Positions 53,364 to 61,931 of a stretch of 64,000 nucleotides of DNA are shown piece by piece. Every line of letters starts with the position of its first letter. The first letter of the stretch is position 1. The DNA lies in contig NZ_VFOU01000001.1 in NCBI RefSeq assembly GCF_006716305.1, positions 806,001 to 870,000 of the forward strand. The letters are read 5' to 3'. Below the pieces are notes generated by a model, which saw nothing but the letters and a program-made list of their open reading frames with translations, was not told where the DNA came from and made no database searches. The position numbers and the translations under genes are program-made. The DNA comes from Enteractinococcus coprophilus (GTDB taxonomy: Bacteria > Actinomycetota > Actinomycetes > Actinomycetales > Micrococcaceae).

Positions 53364-54592
53364 ATAGAAGCATGTCCAACATTGAGCGTTGTGACCCGTT
53401 ACAGTTTTGCCCCGAAGTGATTCCTGTCCGGGCTCGGTGTCAGCCGATAGCGACCGAAACACGGTCCGCGAACAGATCCGAAGGGAAACAATCGCTATGT
53501 CCACTATCGTTTCACACCAGTATGCATATGTCATCGGAGTCGACACCCACGCTGCAACACACACCTATGCTGTGGTCACCAACAGTGGCGTTCATGTCGA
53601 TACCCAAACGTTTCCGACCACAAAACCTGGGCTGCGACGGGCTCTGTCATGGGCCGGGCGACGGACCGACGGAGACCTGGATAGTCTGTGGGTCATCGAG
53701 GGCATCGGCAGCTACGGGGCTGAGCTGGCCAAAGCAGTCGATACGGCAGGCTACGAAGTCGTCGAGGCGCCTCGTATGAGCAACAAAACCCGCCGAGGTA
53801 TTGGTAAAACTGATCCCATTGATGCGTTCCGTATTGCCAGCGCAGTCTTGCCATTGGCCACTGACCGGCTACGCAAACCACGAGGTCACGACGACATTCA
53901 GAGTGCACTGCAGATTTTGTTGACCGCCAGAGACGAATTAGCACGCGAACGCACCAGAGCCATCAACGCCCTAACTGCGTTACTGCGGACCATTGATTTA
54001 GGCATCGATGCACGGCATGCACTCGGGATGAAAATCATCAGCCAGATCGCATCCTGGCGTAGCAGAAAAGAACCCATCAGCTTAGCTATCGCACGCAGCG
54101 AGGCTATTCGTTTAGCGCAACGCGTCCGACAAGCCCACACTGAGATTCTCCAGAATGACAAACAGCTGTCGAACCTGATTGCACAAAGTCCCGCTGCTGA
54201 CCTCACCAACGAAACTGGCATCGGACCAGTCACAGCAGCCACGATGCTCGTGGCGTGGGCTTATCCCGGAAGGCTCCGCAACGAGGCAGCATTTGCCGCT
54301 CTAGCTGGTGCAAGCCCACTGCCAGCTTCCTCAGGTAACACGGTGCGATACCGGCTCAACCGAGGCGGTGACCGCCAACTCAACCGAGCCCTCAACGTGA
54401 TCGCGATGCACCGAACAATCCATGATCCCGAAACCCAAGCTTATGTCGAAAAACGACGCATCGAAGGCAAAACTGACCGAGAGATACGTAGATGCTTGAA
54501 ACGCTATCTGGCCCGTCGAATTTACCGGCACCTCAATCAAGCCGCTCACTCAGCAAAAAGGTATTGACATCTATAGAAGCTTCATAGAAGCA
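53364..54592 (+). mobile_element. IS110-family element 2 (tentative ends)
   Basis: Bounded by ATAGAAGCA at 53364-53372 and 54584-54592, about 1.22 kb. The 5' noncoding part (53364-53496) and the preceding DNA are rich in small hairpins, for example GGTCCACC/GGTGGCC at 53345-53361. It directly abuts element 1, so two different IS110 elements appear stacked at one target sequence. Confidence 0.55.
53497..54567 (+). CDS. IS110-family transposase, distinct from element 1
   Basis: 356 residues from ATG 53497, with GAAGGGA upstream (the frame is open back to 53407 but lacks family likeness). DEDD domain: YVIGVDTHAATHTYAVV, WVIEGIGSYGAELA, KTDPIDAFRIASAV. C-terminal domain: LTNETGIGPVTAATMLVAW, AAFAALAGASPLPASSG, RLNRGGDRQLNRALNVIA. 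Only weakly similar to transposase 1, so these are two lineages rather than a duplication. Complete. Confidence 0.95.
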   Translation: MSTIVSHQYAYVIGVDTHAATHTYAVVTNSGVHVDTQTFPTTKPGLRRALSWAGRRTDGDLDSLWVIEGIGSYGAELAKAVDTAGYEVVEAPRMSNKTRRGIGKTDPIDAFRIASAVLPLATDRLRKPRGHDDIQSALQILLTARDELARERTRAINALTALLRTIDLGIDARHALGMKIISQIASWRSRKEPISLAIARSEAIRLAQRVRQAHTEILQNDKQLSNLIAQSPAADLTNETGIGPVTAATMLVAWAYPGRLRNEAAFAALAGASPLPASSGNTVRYRLNRGGDRQLNRALNVIAMHRTIHDPETQAYVEKRRIEGKTDREIRRCLKRYLARRIYRHLNQAAHSAKRY

Positions 54593-54976
54593 CCCCCCTC
54601 GCACGTCCTGAAAAAGCTCACGCCGCGTCACTGTCTAACCGGGTATGCCCTTTGTTCACTCTCTAAAGTGACAGGAGATAAATATAAAAGCAGGCCGAAT
54701 CTGGCTGTTTCTACAATGCCGTCAAGGATGTTTAAGAAGCCTCTGGACCACTCTGTCTTCTCCGAGGGCTAGCAATCTCTGGACCTGGCTTGCTAGGTTG
54801 CTCTGGATCGATGGGCGCCTGGGCCGGCGCCTGGGTTCATTATTTCTTTGGGTGGACCGTCTTGGGTGTTGTTCCGCTCGGATAGCGAATCTAGTATGCT
54901 TGGCCAGCGCCCTGAACCGTCCTAGGACGCTTCAGGGCGCTGCAGGGTTTATGGCCGGTGTGGTCTGGTGTGAGTT
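54593..54976. other. Gap with a large palindrome
   Basis: No gene supported. Contains a tandem 12-bp-period repeat of GGCGCCTGGG (54814-54835) and the 38-bp palindrome listed separately. Otherwise unremarkable. Confidence 0.4.
54905..54942. repeat. 38-bp near-perfect palindrome, possible terminator
   Basis: Arms CAGCGCCCTGAA (54905-54916) and TTCAGGGCGCTG (54931-54942) pair perfectly; inside, CGTCC (54918-54922) pairs with GGACG (54925-54929) around TA. Only the C/C pair at 54917/54930 fails. It sits 34 bp beyond the stop of the leftward XRE gene, so it could end that transcript, but there is no U-tract. Confidence 0.65.
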
Positions 54977-55291
54977 CTAGGTGTTGTCCTCTGCGGGTTG
55001 GCCGCCTTCGCCTTCCCAACGGTCGAGTTGTTTGGATTTTTGCTGGGAATATTTGAGTCGCACACCGTAGCCGCCGGCTTGTGAATCTGGTAGAAAGAGT
55101 GCGCCGTGGTCGATGAGGACTGCTTGGATGGCTTCTTTCTGGTCCTCGGGCAGATCGATGATACCGCGTTCAAATTTACGAATGTCCTTGCGTTTAATGC
55201 CGGTTTCGTTTGCGATGTGCCAGGTAGAGATGCCTACCAAGGCACGACCGGCGCGGGCAAGGTTAGAATTGAAAACGTCTTGTATAGTCAT
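54977..55291 (-). CDS. XRE-type helix-turn-helix regulator
   Basis: 104 residues from ATG 55291 (MTIQDVFNSNLARAGRALVG); the frame is open further but unsupported. HTH of the Cro/C1 type: ARAGRALVGISTWHIANETGIKRKDIRKFERGIIDLP, then EAIQAVLIDHGALFLPDSQAGGYGVRLKYS, a layout typical of small actinobacterial XRE proteins (phage- or plasmid-derived, usually). The AAGGA is only one base from ATG, so the true start may differ. It stands between IS elements; target unknown. Confidence 0.75.
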   Translation of the reverse strand: MTIQDVFNSNLARAGRALVGISTWHIANETGIKRKDIRKFERGIIDLPEDQKEAIQAVLIDHGALFLPDSQAGGYGVRLKYSQQKSKQLDRWEGEGGQPAEDNT

Positions 55292-55506
55292 GTCCTTAAT
55301 TGTGACATCTTCTGGCAGGTTTTTTCCAACAGCCAGTACCCCACCCTCGTCCAGACTGCAAGAAGGGTCTCTGGACCGAAGGCCACCCCAGGTCATGGAC
55401 AACACGTCAAAGCACCTGCACAACACCTAGACGCCCACCGAGCTGAAGCCGCATCAGATACTCAGCATGCCCCTGGGCGATGCTGCGCCCAGACGGGCCA
55501 GTCAGG

Positions 55507-55625
55507 CTAGAGATCCTGCTTCTGGTCAGATCGTTTCTCACCCACTGGCCGTTGCTGCATCGGCCTGAATCCCGGATCATGCCGTAACGCCCGATAGATT
55601 GTAGAGCGACTGACACCTAAGACGT
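55507..55625 (-). pseudogene. C-terminal piece of a serine recombinase split by IS
   Basis: VLGVSRSTIYRALRHDPGFRP and tail to the stop at 55507-55509: the C-terminal helix-turn-helix of a Tn3-resolvase/invertase-type serine recombinase. It ends exactly at the IS3-family element. Joined to the piece at 56896-57046 it forms one continuous reading (...VAQIGD + VLGVSRST...). Confidence 0.8.
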
Positions 55626-55659
55626 GCGCCTGCTGCACGGTTAGGTGACAGGTGTTGTG

Positions 55660-56545
55660 TCAGGCAGCGAGTACTACCTGGGTGTTCATCATGGTCTCGA
55701 ATTCGACTGGCGTCAACCGGCCGAGCCGGGATTGTCTGCGGCGGCGGTGGTAGGTTCGTTCAATCCAGGTGACGATCGCGATGCGAAGCTCGATGCGTGT
55801 GGCCCATGGTTTGCGATCCAGCACATTGTTTTGCAGTAGCGAGAAGAAGGATTCCATGGCGGCGTTGTCTCCTGCAGCTCCGACGCGGCCCATCGATCCG
55901 ACCAGTCCGTGACGTTTCAGGGCGCGCACAAATTTCCGTGAACGAAATTGCGATCCGCGGTCGGAATGGACCACACAACCGGCCACGTTGCCACGTAGGG
56001 CAACAGCATTATTCAGTGCGTTGAGGGCTAACCGTGAGGTCATACGGGCATCGATGGAATATCCGACGATTTTGCCGGCGAAGACGTCTTTGACCGCACA
56101 GACATAGAGTTTGCCTTGGCCGGTGCGATGTTCGGTGATGTCCGTTAACCACAACTGGTTGGGGCGGTCAGCGGTGAAGTCGCGTTTTACGAGGTCATCG
56201 TGGACTGCAGGACCAGGCCGGATACCGTTGCCGCGTGCTTTCCGTTTGCCGAATACGCTGAACCATTGGTTGTCGTGGCAGATCCGCCATGCCGTCTGAT
56301 CAGCCATCGGTTGGCCGGAGGCTGTGGCTTCATCCGCCAAGAGTCGGTGGCCGAATTCCGGGTCGTCTCGGTGGGCATCAAAGAGCGCGTTGGCACGATA
56401 GGCTGCCACCAGGTCAGCTTCTGGTACGGGCTGGTGCAACCAGCGGTAGTACGGTTGACGAGCAAGCTTGAGTACCCGGCACGATACCACCACGGGGATC
56501 CCTTCGGTGGCCAGCTGTTTTACGAGCGGGTAGAGCCTTTTCCCG
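55660..56545 (-). CDS. IS3-family transposase OrfB (DDE), expressed by -1 frameshift
   Basis: The frame is open to 56703; translation is expected to enter from orfA at the G-GGA-AAA site (56538-56544). The integrase core is complete: HTH_21-like HRDDPEFGHRLLADE, first Asp in NQLWLTDITEHRTGQGKLYV, second in CVVHSDRGSQFRSRKF, Glu in GAAGDNAAMESFFSLLQNNVL, followed by WIERTYHRRRRQSRLGRLTPVEFE. The element therefore looks active. Closest to the IS3-group with orfAB fusion. Confidence 0.93.
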
Positions 56546-56828
56546 GCAGATTTGCCTGTGATAAATACGCTGCGGCACGTCGCAGGACTTCGTTTTCTTG
56601 CTCCAGTAAGCGGTTGCGTTTCCGCAATTCCTTCAGCTCGTCGTTCTCTGACTTGGTCACGTTTGGTGGTTCCCCAGATGCGGTGCGGGCTTGGCGCATC
56701 CATGTATCCAGCGTGCCAACATGAATGCCAAAGTCCTTGGCAATTTGAGCCAGTGTGACACCGGCATCACGATTCAGCGCAACTTCGCCAACGTCGTCGC
56801 GGAACTCTTTGGGGAACGGGGTGGGCAT
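56520..56828 (-). CDS. IS3-family OrfA (HTH)
   Basis: 102 residues from ATG 56828 (MPTPFPKEFRDDVGEVALNR). Helix-turn-helix region TLAQIAKDFGIHVGTLDTWMRQA, then a leucine-zipper-like stretch (ENDELKELRKRNRLLEQENEVLRRAA). Terminates shortly after the slippery sequence. OrfA alone usually regulates, while the OrfAB fusion carries out transposition. Confidence 0.93.
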   Translation of the reverse strand: MPTPFPKEFRDDVGEVALNRDAGVTLAQIAKDFGIHVGTLDTWMRQARTASGEPPNVTKSENDELKELRKRNRLLEQENEVLRRAAAYLSQANLPGKGSTRS

Positions 56829-56895
56829 AGGTTCATCCTTCCAGACCAGCAGTCAGCTAGCCAGATCGAATGTCACCTAGTCGTGCAGCAGGCCC

Positions 56896-57046
56896 CGTCT
56901 CCGATTTGGGCGACGATCATGTCTTGTTGCTCGTAGAGTTTCTTGGCAGTGATCGCTTGATGGGGAGTCAACCTAGGTGGGCGGCCGCCGGGGCGGCCTC
57001 GTGCCCGAGCCGCCGTCAGCCCGACGTTGGTACGTTCCCGAATGAG
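56896..57046 (-). pseudogene. Middle piece of the IS-split serine recombinase
   Basis: LIRERTNVGLTAARARGRPGGRPPRLTPHQ and AKKLYEQQDMIVAQIGD, the region after the catalytic domain of a resolvase, running up to the IS3 right end. The N-terminal catalytic domain is not present: upstream of about 57046 similarity stops, and a lipoprotein fragment on the other strand begins. The recombinase was thus already truncated, or was truncated separately from the IS insertion. Confidence 0.8.
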
Positions 57047-57076
57047 GCCGCATCCAGATTCCGCCAGCGAGGTAGG

Positions 57077-57383
57077 AGTGGATGTTGAGTTCGTTGGCGA
57101 CGCGGACGACATCGAAATTTACGAAGTCCCGGGACACGGCGAAGAGATTGAAACCACCTTGACATCTACCACTGTGCTGCAGGCCAAAAGTGTGCCGGTT
57201 ACCGAGCAGAGCACCGTCAATGAATTTGATTACGCAGGTATGGGGTGGACGAAAGGCGAGGCCGAGGAACTGATGAGTGTGACATCTGAGCAGATACAGG
57301 GCATGGAAGGCGAGCAGCATACTGAGTTCGGCGAAGCGTCGTCCTTTGAGATACCCGTGGTTGAGACGGAAACCGTGGACTAG
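57077..57383 (+). pseudogene. 5'-truncated DUF1307-like lipoprotein fragment
   Basis: About 100 codons (VDVEFVGDADDIEIYEV ... TTLTSTTVLQAKSV ... FDYAGMGWTKGEAEELM ... EGEQHTEFGEASSFE) ending at 57383. They match the C-terminal half of 61932-62471: Y/F-x-A-G-x-G, EAEE-L, E-H-x-x-(Y/F)GE. No signal peptide or start; the front is lost at the junction with the recombinase remnant. It is the third family member in this window. Confidence 0.65.
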
Positions 57384-57528
57384 GGTCTCGACAGAGGGCT
57401 CTTGATTGGGGGTGTGTCGAAGTCGAGTAGCTGCTGCCCGGGGCGGCGCGCGCAGTATAATTGTGATAGTTCTTAGAGCGTCCTCTTAGAACTTTCAAAC
57501 TGTCGTAGCTATCCCAGGTGAGGTTGCC

Positions 57529-58476
57529 GTGGATCCGTTTCGTTTCACCCTGCGGCAGTTGCAGCATTTTATCGCGGCGGCTGATGCTGGGACCGTGACG
57601 GCGGCCGCCGCACAGGTGCACATTTCCCAAGCGGCGATGTCGCAGTCGCTCAATGAGTTGGAGCGCGCCGTCGGGCAACAGCTTATGGTGCGCACCCGCA
57701 GCTACGGGATTCAGCTGACGTCATCGGGCAGACGATTCTTAGCCGACGCTCGAGAACTCGTTGCCATGGCCGCTGACGTCCAACAAGAAATGACCGATCG
57801 CGCCGAAGAACTCGTAGGGCCGCTGGACATCGGGATCTACACGGCGGTTGCACCGTTTTGGGTACCGTTTATCGCAGAGCATTTTATTGTGCCTAACCCG
57901 CAGGTTTCCGTGCGGATTATTGAAGGCGACGGCAAGGAACTACAACGCCAAATGCTCGAAGGCCGACTCGATGCGGTCTTCACTCACACGGGCCACCTGG
58001 TGGATGGCGTGCGCCACCAGGTGATTCGCAAAGGGCAGGGCTACGCGTTGGTGGCGCCTTCGCACCCGCTTGCCGGGCGGTCCAGTGCTAAGATCGCCGA
58101 ATTCGGTGATGACCCATACGTGCTGTTGGATGTGCCGGCGGTGAGTGAAAATCAGTTGCCCAAACTGCGGGCCGGTGGGGTGGGGCCCAATATTGCGTGG
58201 CGCTCCACTAGTTTTGAAGCTGTTCGCGGCTTGGTGGCCCGCGGACTGGGCTGGAGCGTGCTGGTACAGCGCCCGCCGGTGGATATCTCCTATGATGGGC
58301 TGCCGTTGGTGACCATCCAGTTAGAAGATTTCGAACCCAGTGACATCTGTATTGCGTTTGCGCAGCAGCGGCACAGCCGACGCTTGGCTAAACTCATTGC
58401 GGTGTGTACAGCAGAAGGTGCGCGACTTGATGCTCAAGCGGCATCCAATCGCGCACCAAATGCGACGTCGTCGTAG
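57529..58476 (+). CDS. LysR-family transcriptional regulator
   Basis: 315 residues from GTG 57529 (VDPFRFTLRQLQHFIAAADAGTVTAAAAQVHISQAAMSQSL). Typical LysR: N-terminal winged HTH (residues 5-65), linker helix, two-lobe effector domain (LDIGIYTAVAPFWVPFIAEHF, LDAVFTHTGHLVDG, ARGLGWSVLVQRP). Convergent with the MHS transporter gene and two bases from it. It may control that transporter and the following hydrolase, which form a catabolic-looking pair. Effector unknown. Confidence 0.92.
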   Translation: MDPFRFTLRQLQHFIAAADAGTVTAAAAQVHISQAAMSQSLNELERAVGQQLMVRTRSYGIQLTSSGRRFLADARELVAMAADVQQEMTDRAEELVGPLDIGIYTAVAPFWVPFIAEHFIVPNPQVSVRIIEGDGKELQRQMLEGRLDAVFTHTGHLVDGVRHQVIRKGQGYALVAPSHPLAGRSSAKIAEFGDDPYVLLDVPAVSENQLPKLRAGGVGPNIAWRSTSFEAVRGLVARGLGWSVLVQRPPVDISYDGLPLVTIQLEDFEPSDICIAFAQQRHSRRLAKLIAVCTAEGARLDAQAASNRAPNATSS

Positions 58477-58477
58477 G

Positions 58478-59815
58478 TTAGAACGTGGTTCCTTCAAGGT
58501 CGGTGGTGCGACCTTCTTTGACTAACATGGTTGCGCCAATGGCGACGACGAACACGGCAATCCAGACTACGGCGATCAACCACAGCGAACCGCCGGCAAT
58601 GGCCACCAGACTCGAAGCAATCATCGGAGTGAAACCGGCACCCAGGGTCGAGGAGGTCTGGTAGACCAGCGAGGCCCCGGTGTACCGGATGTGGGTGGGG
58701 AACATTTCGGCACAGAACGCTCCGAATGGTCCGAAGATACTGCCCTGTACGAGCCCCTGGGTGAGTAACAGCGCGAAGGCGAACACCCATAGGTTGGCCA
58801 TATCGAGCATAAACATGACCGGGAAGGCGAAGATCGCACCCAGCAGCATCCCGCCCATCATAACCGGACGACGGCCGAACTTATCGGACAGTTGCGAGGC
58901 GAACCAGACGACCACCACGGTCGAGGCCGCGCCGAGGGCTTTGACCCACAGCACGTGGGTGGAGTCCAGGCCACTGTTGATGACATAGGCGATACCCCAG
59001 ACGGTCATCAGACCTTGGACCGTGTAGGAGCTCATGCCCGCGATGATGCCCAGGATGAGGTTTTTGGGGTATTTGGAGATGACTTCTAACAGCGGGACTT
59101 TGCGTTCGTCGGCTTCGTCCTGGAGTTTCTGGAAGATCGGGGATTCGTGGACTTTCATGCGAATGACCAGCCCGATGAGGACCAGCACTGCTGAGAGCAG
59201 GAACGGAATGCGCCAACCCCAGCTCAGGAATTGTTCGTCCGGCAGCATGGTGAAGATACTCATGACGATAGTCGCTAGGACCGCACCGGCCGGGCCACCC
59301 ATGTTGGCGAAGCTTGCGGCAAAGCCGCGGCGTTTTTTCGGAGCGTGTTCTAAGGCGATGAGCATGGCGCCACCCCATTCGCCACCCACGGCCAGGCCTT
59401 GGATGACGCGGAACACGGTCAGCAGGACCGGTGCGGCAACACCGATCATAGCGGTTGGTGGCAGCAGGCCGATGGCGACGGTGGTTCCGCCCATGAGCAT
59501 CATTGAGGTGACGAGCACCCCTTTGCGGCCAATTTTGTCGCCGAAATGGCCAAATAGGATGCCACCGAGCGGTCGAGCCACGTAGCCGACCGCCAGAATG
59601 GTGAAGGATAGGAACAGGCCAAGACCCGGATCCAGGTCAACGAAGAAGACCTGGCTGAACACGACGGATGCCGCGGTGGCGAACAGGATGAAGTCGTAGA
59701 ACTCGATCATCGAGCCTAAGAAGCTCGACGATAGGATCCGTCGCATCTCCGTGGTGTTCAGGGATTCGGACAGGTCTTCCGTAGAGACCTCCTGGGTATT
59801 GAGCGTCTTGGTCAT
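58478..59815 (-). CDS. MHS-family (metabolite:H+ symporter) MFS transporter
   Basis: 445 residues, twelve TM helices, MHS subgroup: SSFLGSMIEFYDFILFATAASVVF near the N-terminus, motif A GHFGDKIGRKGVLV, GLAVGGEWGGAMLIALEHAPKKRRGF, and in the second half ASQLSDKFGRRPVMM. Members import organic acids or related metabolites (shikimate, alpha-ketoglutarate, proline/betaine). Start ATG 59815 lies directly at the end of the hydrolase gene; co-transcribed with it. Confidence 0.93.
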   Translation of the reverse strand: MTKTLNTQEVSTEDLSESLNTTEMRRILSSSFLGSMIEFYDFILFATAASVVFSQVFFVDLDPGLGLFLSFTILAVGYVARPLGGILFGHFGDKIGRKGVLVTSMMLMGGTTVAIGLLPPTAMIGVAAPVLLTVFRVIQGLAVGGEWGGAMLIALEHAPKKRRGFAASFANMGGPAGAVLATIVMSIFTMLPDEQFLSWGWRIPFLLSAVLVLIGLVIRMKVHESPIFQKLQDEADERKVPLLEVISKYPKNLILGIIAGMSSYTVQGLMTVWGIAYVINSGLDSTHVLWVKALGAASTVVVVWFASQLSDKFGRRPVMMGGMLLGAIFAFPVMFMLDMANLWVFAFALLLTQGLVQGSIFGPFGAFCAEMFPTHIRYTGASLVYQTSSTLGAGFTPMIASSLVAIAGGSLWLIAVVWIAVFVVAIGATMLVKEGRTTDLEGTTF

Positions 59816-60883
59816 TTAGACACCTACTTTAGTATGGGACGCTGCCAGAACTGCTTCCTGGCGGGCAAATGAGATGGAATCAAGATCGTGTGGAATAAAG
59901 AATTCCCCGGCGAAAGTTTCTCCCAGGGCTTCCCAGCGTTCGGCTGGGGTATTGCCCGGGACCAGGTGATGCAGCGCCAATCGGGCAGCACCGGCGCGTT
60001 TGGCAAGTTCGATGGCCTGTTCCGGGGAGGTGTGGGACTTGCGGTGATGATCAATCGAGGCCTGATCGGTCTGCGTCTTGCCACCACCATAAGCACGTTC
60101 GACCCAGTCAAAATCGATGGCTTCGTGCAGCAACAGATCCGTGCCGGTTGCCAGGGTCACCAGGTTGTCGGTGGCAGTGGTATCGCCGGAGATCGTCACG
60201 GAACCAGCCACGGTATCGAAGCGGAAGGCAAATGCCGGGGCAACCGGCGGGTGCTCGACCAGAATCGCGGTGACGGTGACTAGTTCGTCGCGGTAGACCT
60301 CAAATGGCGCCATGCCCGCCGGCGTCGGATTGTCATTGGGGTGATACCCGATGTTTTCGGGAATTTCGATGTCCTGCACCGTGAAGCAATCCAGCGGTGA
60401 GGGTCGCAGGGCATCCAGAATCCGGTCGTTGAGATCCGTTGCATACGCCTGCACGATCGAATGCACCATGTCGTAGATCCCCGGCGTCGGATTATCGGGG
60501 CACACCGGCTGCGGGGCAACTTTCGCACGTTCGGAAACCGGTGGCAGCATGCCGCGGTCGCCAGGGCCAAAAATCTTGATCGGTCCGTTGGTTTCGATGT
60601 CGCGAGCGTATAGGCCCATGGTCAGCAGGCTGGGAATGTCCACCGTGTGATCTGAGTGCAGATGGGTAATGAACATTGCCCGCATGTTGTCGAACGACAA
60701 GTCAGCGCGTTCCAGTTGACGCCCAACACCTAAACCCGCGTCCACCAGGTAATACTGATCAGCAATGACGACGGCGGTCGCAATCCCATGGCGATGCTGT
60801 CCGGTGCGCGATGACCACCAGCGTGGTCCGCCTGCTGTCCCGAGCGTGACAATCCTAGGTGCAAAATCCATTCCGTGTTGCAC
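59816..60883 (-). CDS. Metallo-beta-lactamase-fold hydrolase
   Basis: 355 residues from GTG 60883, with GAAGGAG 6 nt upstream; ATG 60871 is an alternative. MBL motif HLHSDH in AMFITHLHSDHTVDIPSLL, the second metal region FDTVAGSVTISGDTTATDNLVTLA (GDT), and C-terminal RLALHHLVPG. Resembles RNase Z/arylsulfatase-like MBL proteins often annotated as metal-dependent hydrolases. Paired with the MHS transporter, so a role in cleaving an imported compound is likely. Confidence 0.9.
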   Translation of the reverse strand: MQHGMDFAPRIVTLGTAGGPRWWSSRTGQHRHGIATAVVIADQYYLVDAGLGVGRQLERADLSFDNMRAMFITHLHSDHTVDIPSLLTMGLYARDIETNGPIKIFGPGDRGMLPPVSERAKVAPQPVCPDNPTPGIYDMVHSIVQAYATDLNDRILDALRPSPLDCFTVQDIEIPENIGYHPNDNPTPAGMAPFEVYRDELVTVTAILVEHPPVAPAFAFRFDTVAGSVTISGDTTATDNLVTLATGTDLLLHEAIDFDWVERAYGGGKTQTDQASIDHHRKSHTSPEQAIELAKRAGAARLALHHLVPGNTPAERWEALGETFAGEFFIPHDLDSISFARQEAVLAASHTKVGV

Positions 60884-61058
60884 TCACAACTCCTTCAAAA
60901 AGCGCGTGATCTACGTCATGTGGTATATCTCCCTTCACTTTCCGTTAATTTCCAAGAAAAGTAAAACGAATTGTTCCGATCGTCATCATAGGTAAAACCT
61001 ATGAGCAGAGGGTGCTACTCTCAGTGCGGATAGAAAAGTCAAAGCGAGTGGAGGGGCC

Positions 61059-61841
61059 GTGACGGCATTAACCACCCCGGAAAAACGCAACTGGTTTGGT
61101 CTGCTCCTGCTTGGGCTGGCCGTTGGAGTCTCATCGGGCCTGTTCGGCATCGGCGGCGGAATCATTATCCTGCCCGCACTGGTTTACCTCTTTAGTTACT
61201 ACACCCGCATCGCTGCGGGCACCTCACTATTGGCAGTGGTCTTGCCGGCGGTGGTCGGCGTTATCAGTTATGCACTCGAGGGAAATGTCAACCTGCTGAT
61301 GGCGCTGCTGCTCTCCGCCGGATCAATTGTTGGCGCGCCGATCGGCTCGTGGTTACTGACGGTGCTGCCACAGCGGGCCGTGCGATGGGGCTTCATCGTG
61401 TTCATGCTGCTTGTGGTCGCCTCCCTGTTCGTGATCATCCCCTCGCGCGACGCCGTCATTGAAGTCGATTGGTTGCTCGGCGCCGGGCTGGTCGCCCTCG
61501 GGTTATTCACCGGCGTGATGTCAGGGTTGTTAGGAATTGGCGGGGGAGTGGTCATTGTGCCATTACTCGTGGTCCTTTTCGGTGCCAGTGACCTCATCGC
61601 GAAAGGCACATCATTGCTCGTGGTGATCGCGACCGGCATGTCGGGCACTGTCGCAAATCTTCGACGTAAAAATGTTGATCCGCCCGCTGCGATGGTGATT
61701 GGCGGCGCCGCTGCGCTGGCGACCCCGGTGGGCGTGTGGACCGCACACGCCCTGAGCCCGGAGATTGCCAATATCGTATTCGCGGTCTTCCTCGCGCTCG
61801 TCATTATTCGGATGCTGGTAGACGTGTTGTCTCGTCGCTGA
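61059..61841 (+). CDS. TauE/SafE-family sulfite/organosulfonate exporter
   Basis: 260 residues from GTG 61059 with GGAGG 6 nt upstream. Eight-TM TauE/SafE layout with the two internal repeats, each starting with a GxxSGLxGIGGGxxxxP element: GVSSGLFGIGGGIIILPAL and GVMSGLLGIGGGVVIVPLL. The family exports sulfite, sulfoacetate or related anions. Separated by 175 bp from the divergent hydrolase gene. Substrate not evident from context. Confidence 0.93.
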   Translation: MTALTTPEKRNWFGLLLLGLAVGVSSGLFGIGGGIIILPALVYLFSYYTRIAAGTSLLAVVLPAVVGVISYALEGNVNLLMALLLSAGSIVGAPIGSWLLTVLPQRAVRWGFIVFMLLVVASLFVIIPSRDAVIEVDWLLGAGLVALGLFTGVMSGLLGIGGGVVIVPLLVVLFGASDLIAKGTSLLVVIATGMSGTVANLRRKNVDPPAAMVIGGAAALATPVGVWTAHALSPEIANIVFAVFLALVIIRMLVDVLSRR

Positions 61842-61931
61842 CCTGCAATGAAATCTCTACTCCATAATATCTGCTGCCAGGCGCGGTGATGACAGGATGG
61901 CGTCGAAGCCACTGCACGGAAAGAGGTACGG

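Larger units (their letters stand above)
55626..56895 (-). mobile_element. IS3-family insertion sequence with 3-bp target duplication
   Basis: 1270 bp with about 25-bp terminal inverted repeats: the left end reads GCGCCTGCTGCACGG..., and the right end on the other strand reads GGGCCTGCTGCACGA..., differing at three positions. CGT is duplicated on both sides (55623-55625 and 56896-56898). Removing the element plus one CGT rejoins the interrupted recombinase in frame. Contains orfA and orfB with a -1 frameshift site. Confidence 0.9.

Noticed and set aside
55628-55650. Direct reading of the IS3 inner repeat as a recombinase extension (HLTVQQAH)
   Set aside because: These codons are the IS terminal repeat; the true recombinase continuation comes from the other side of the element.
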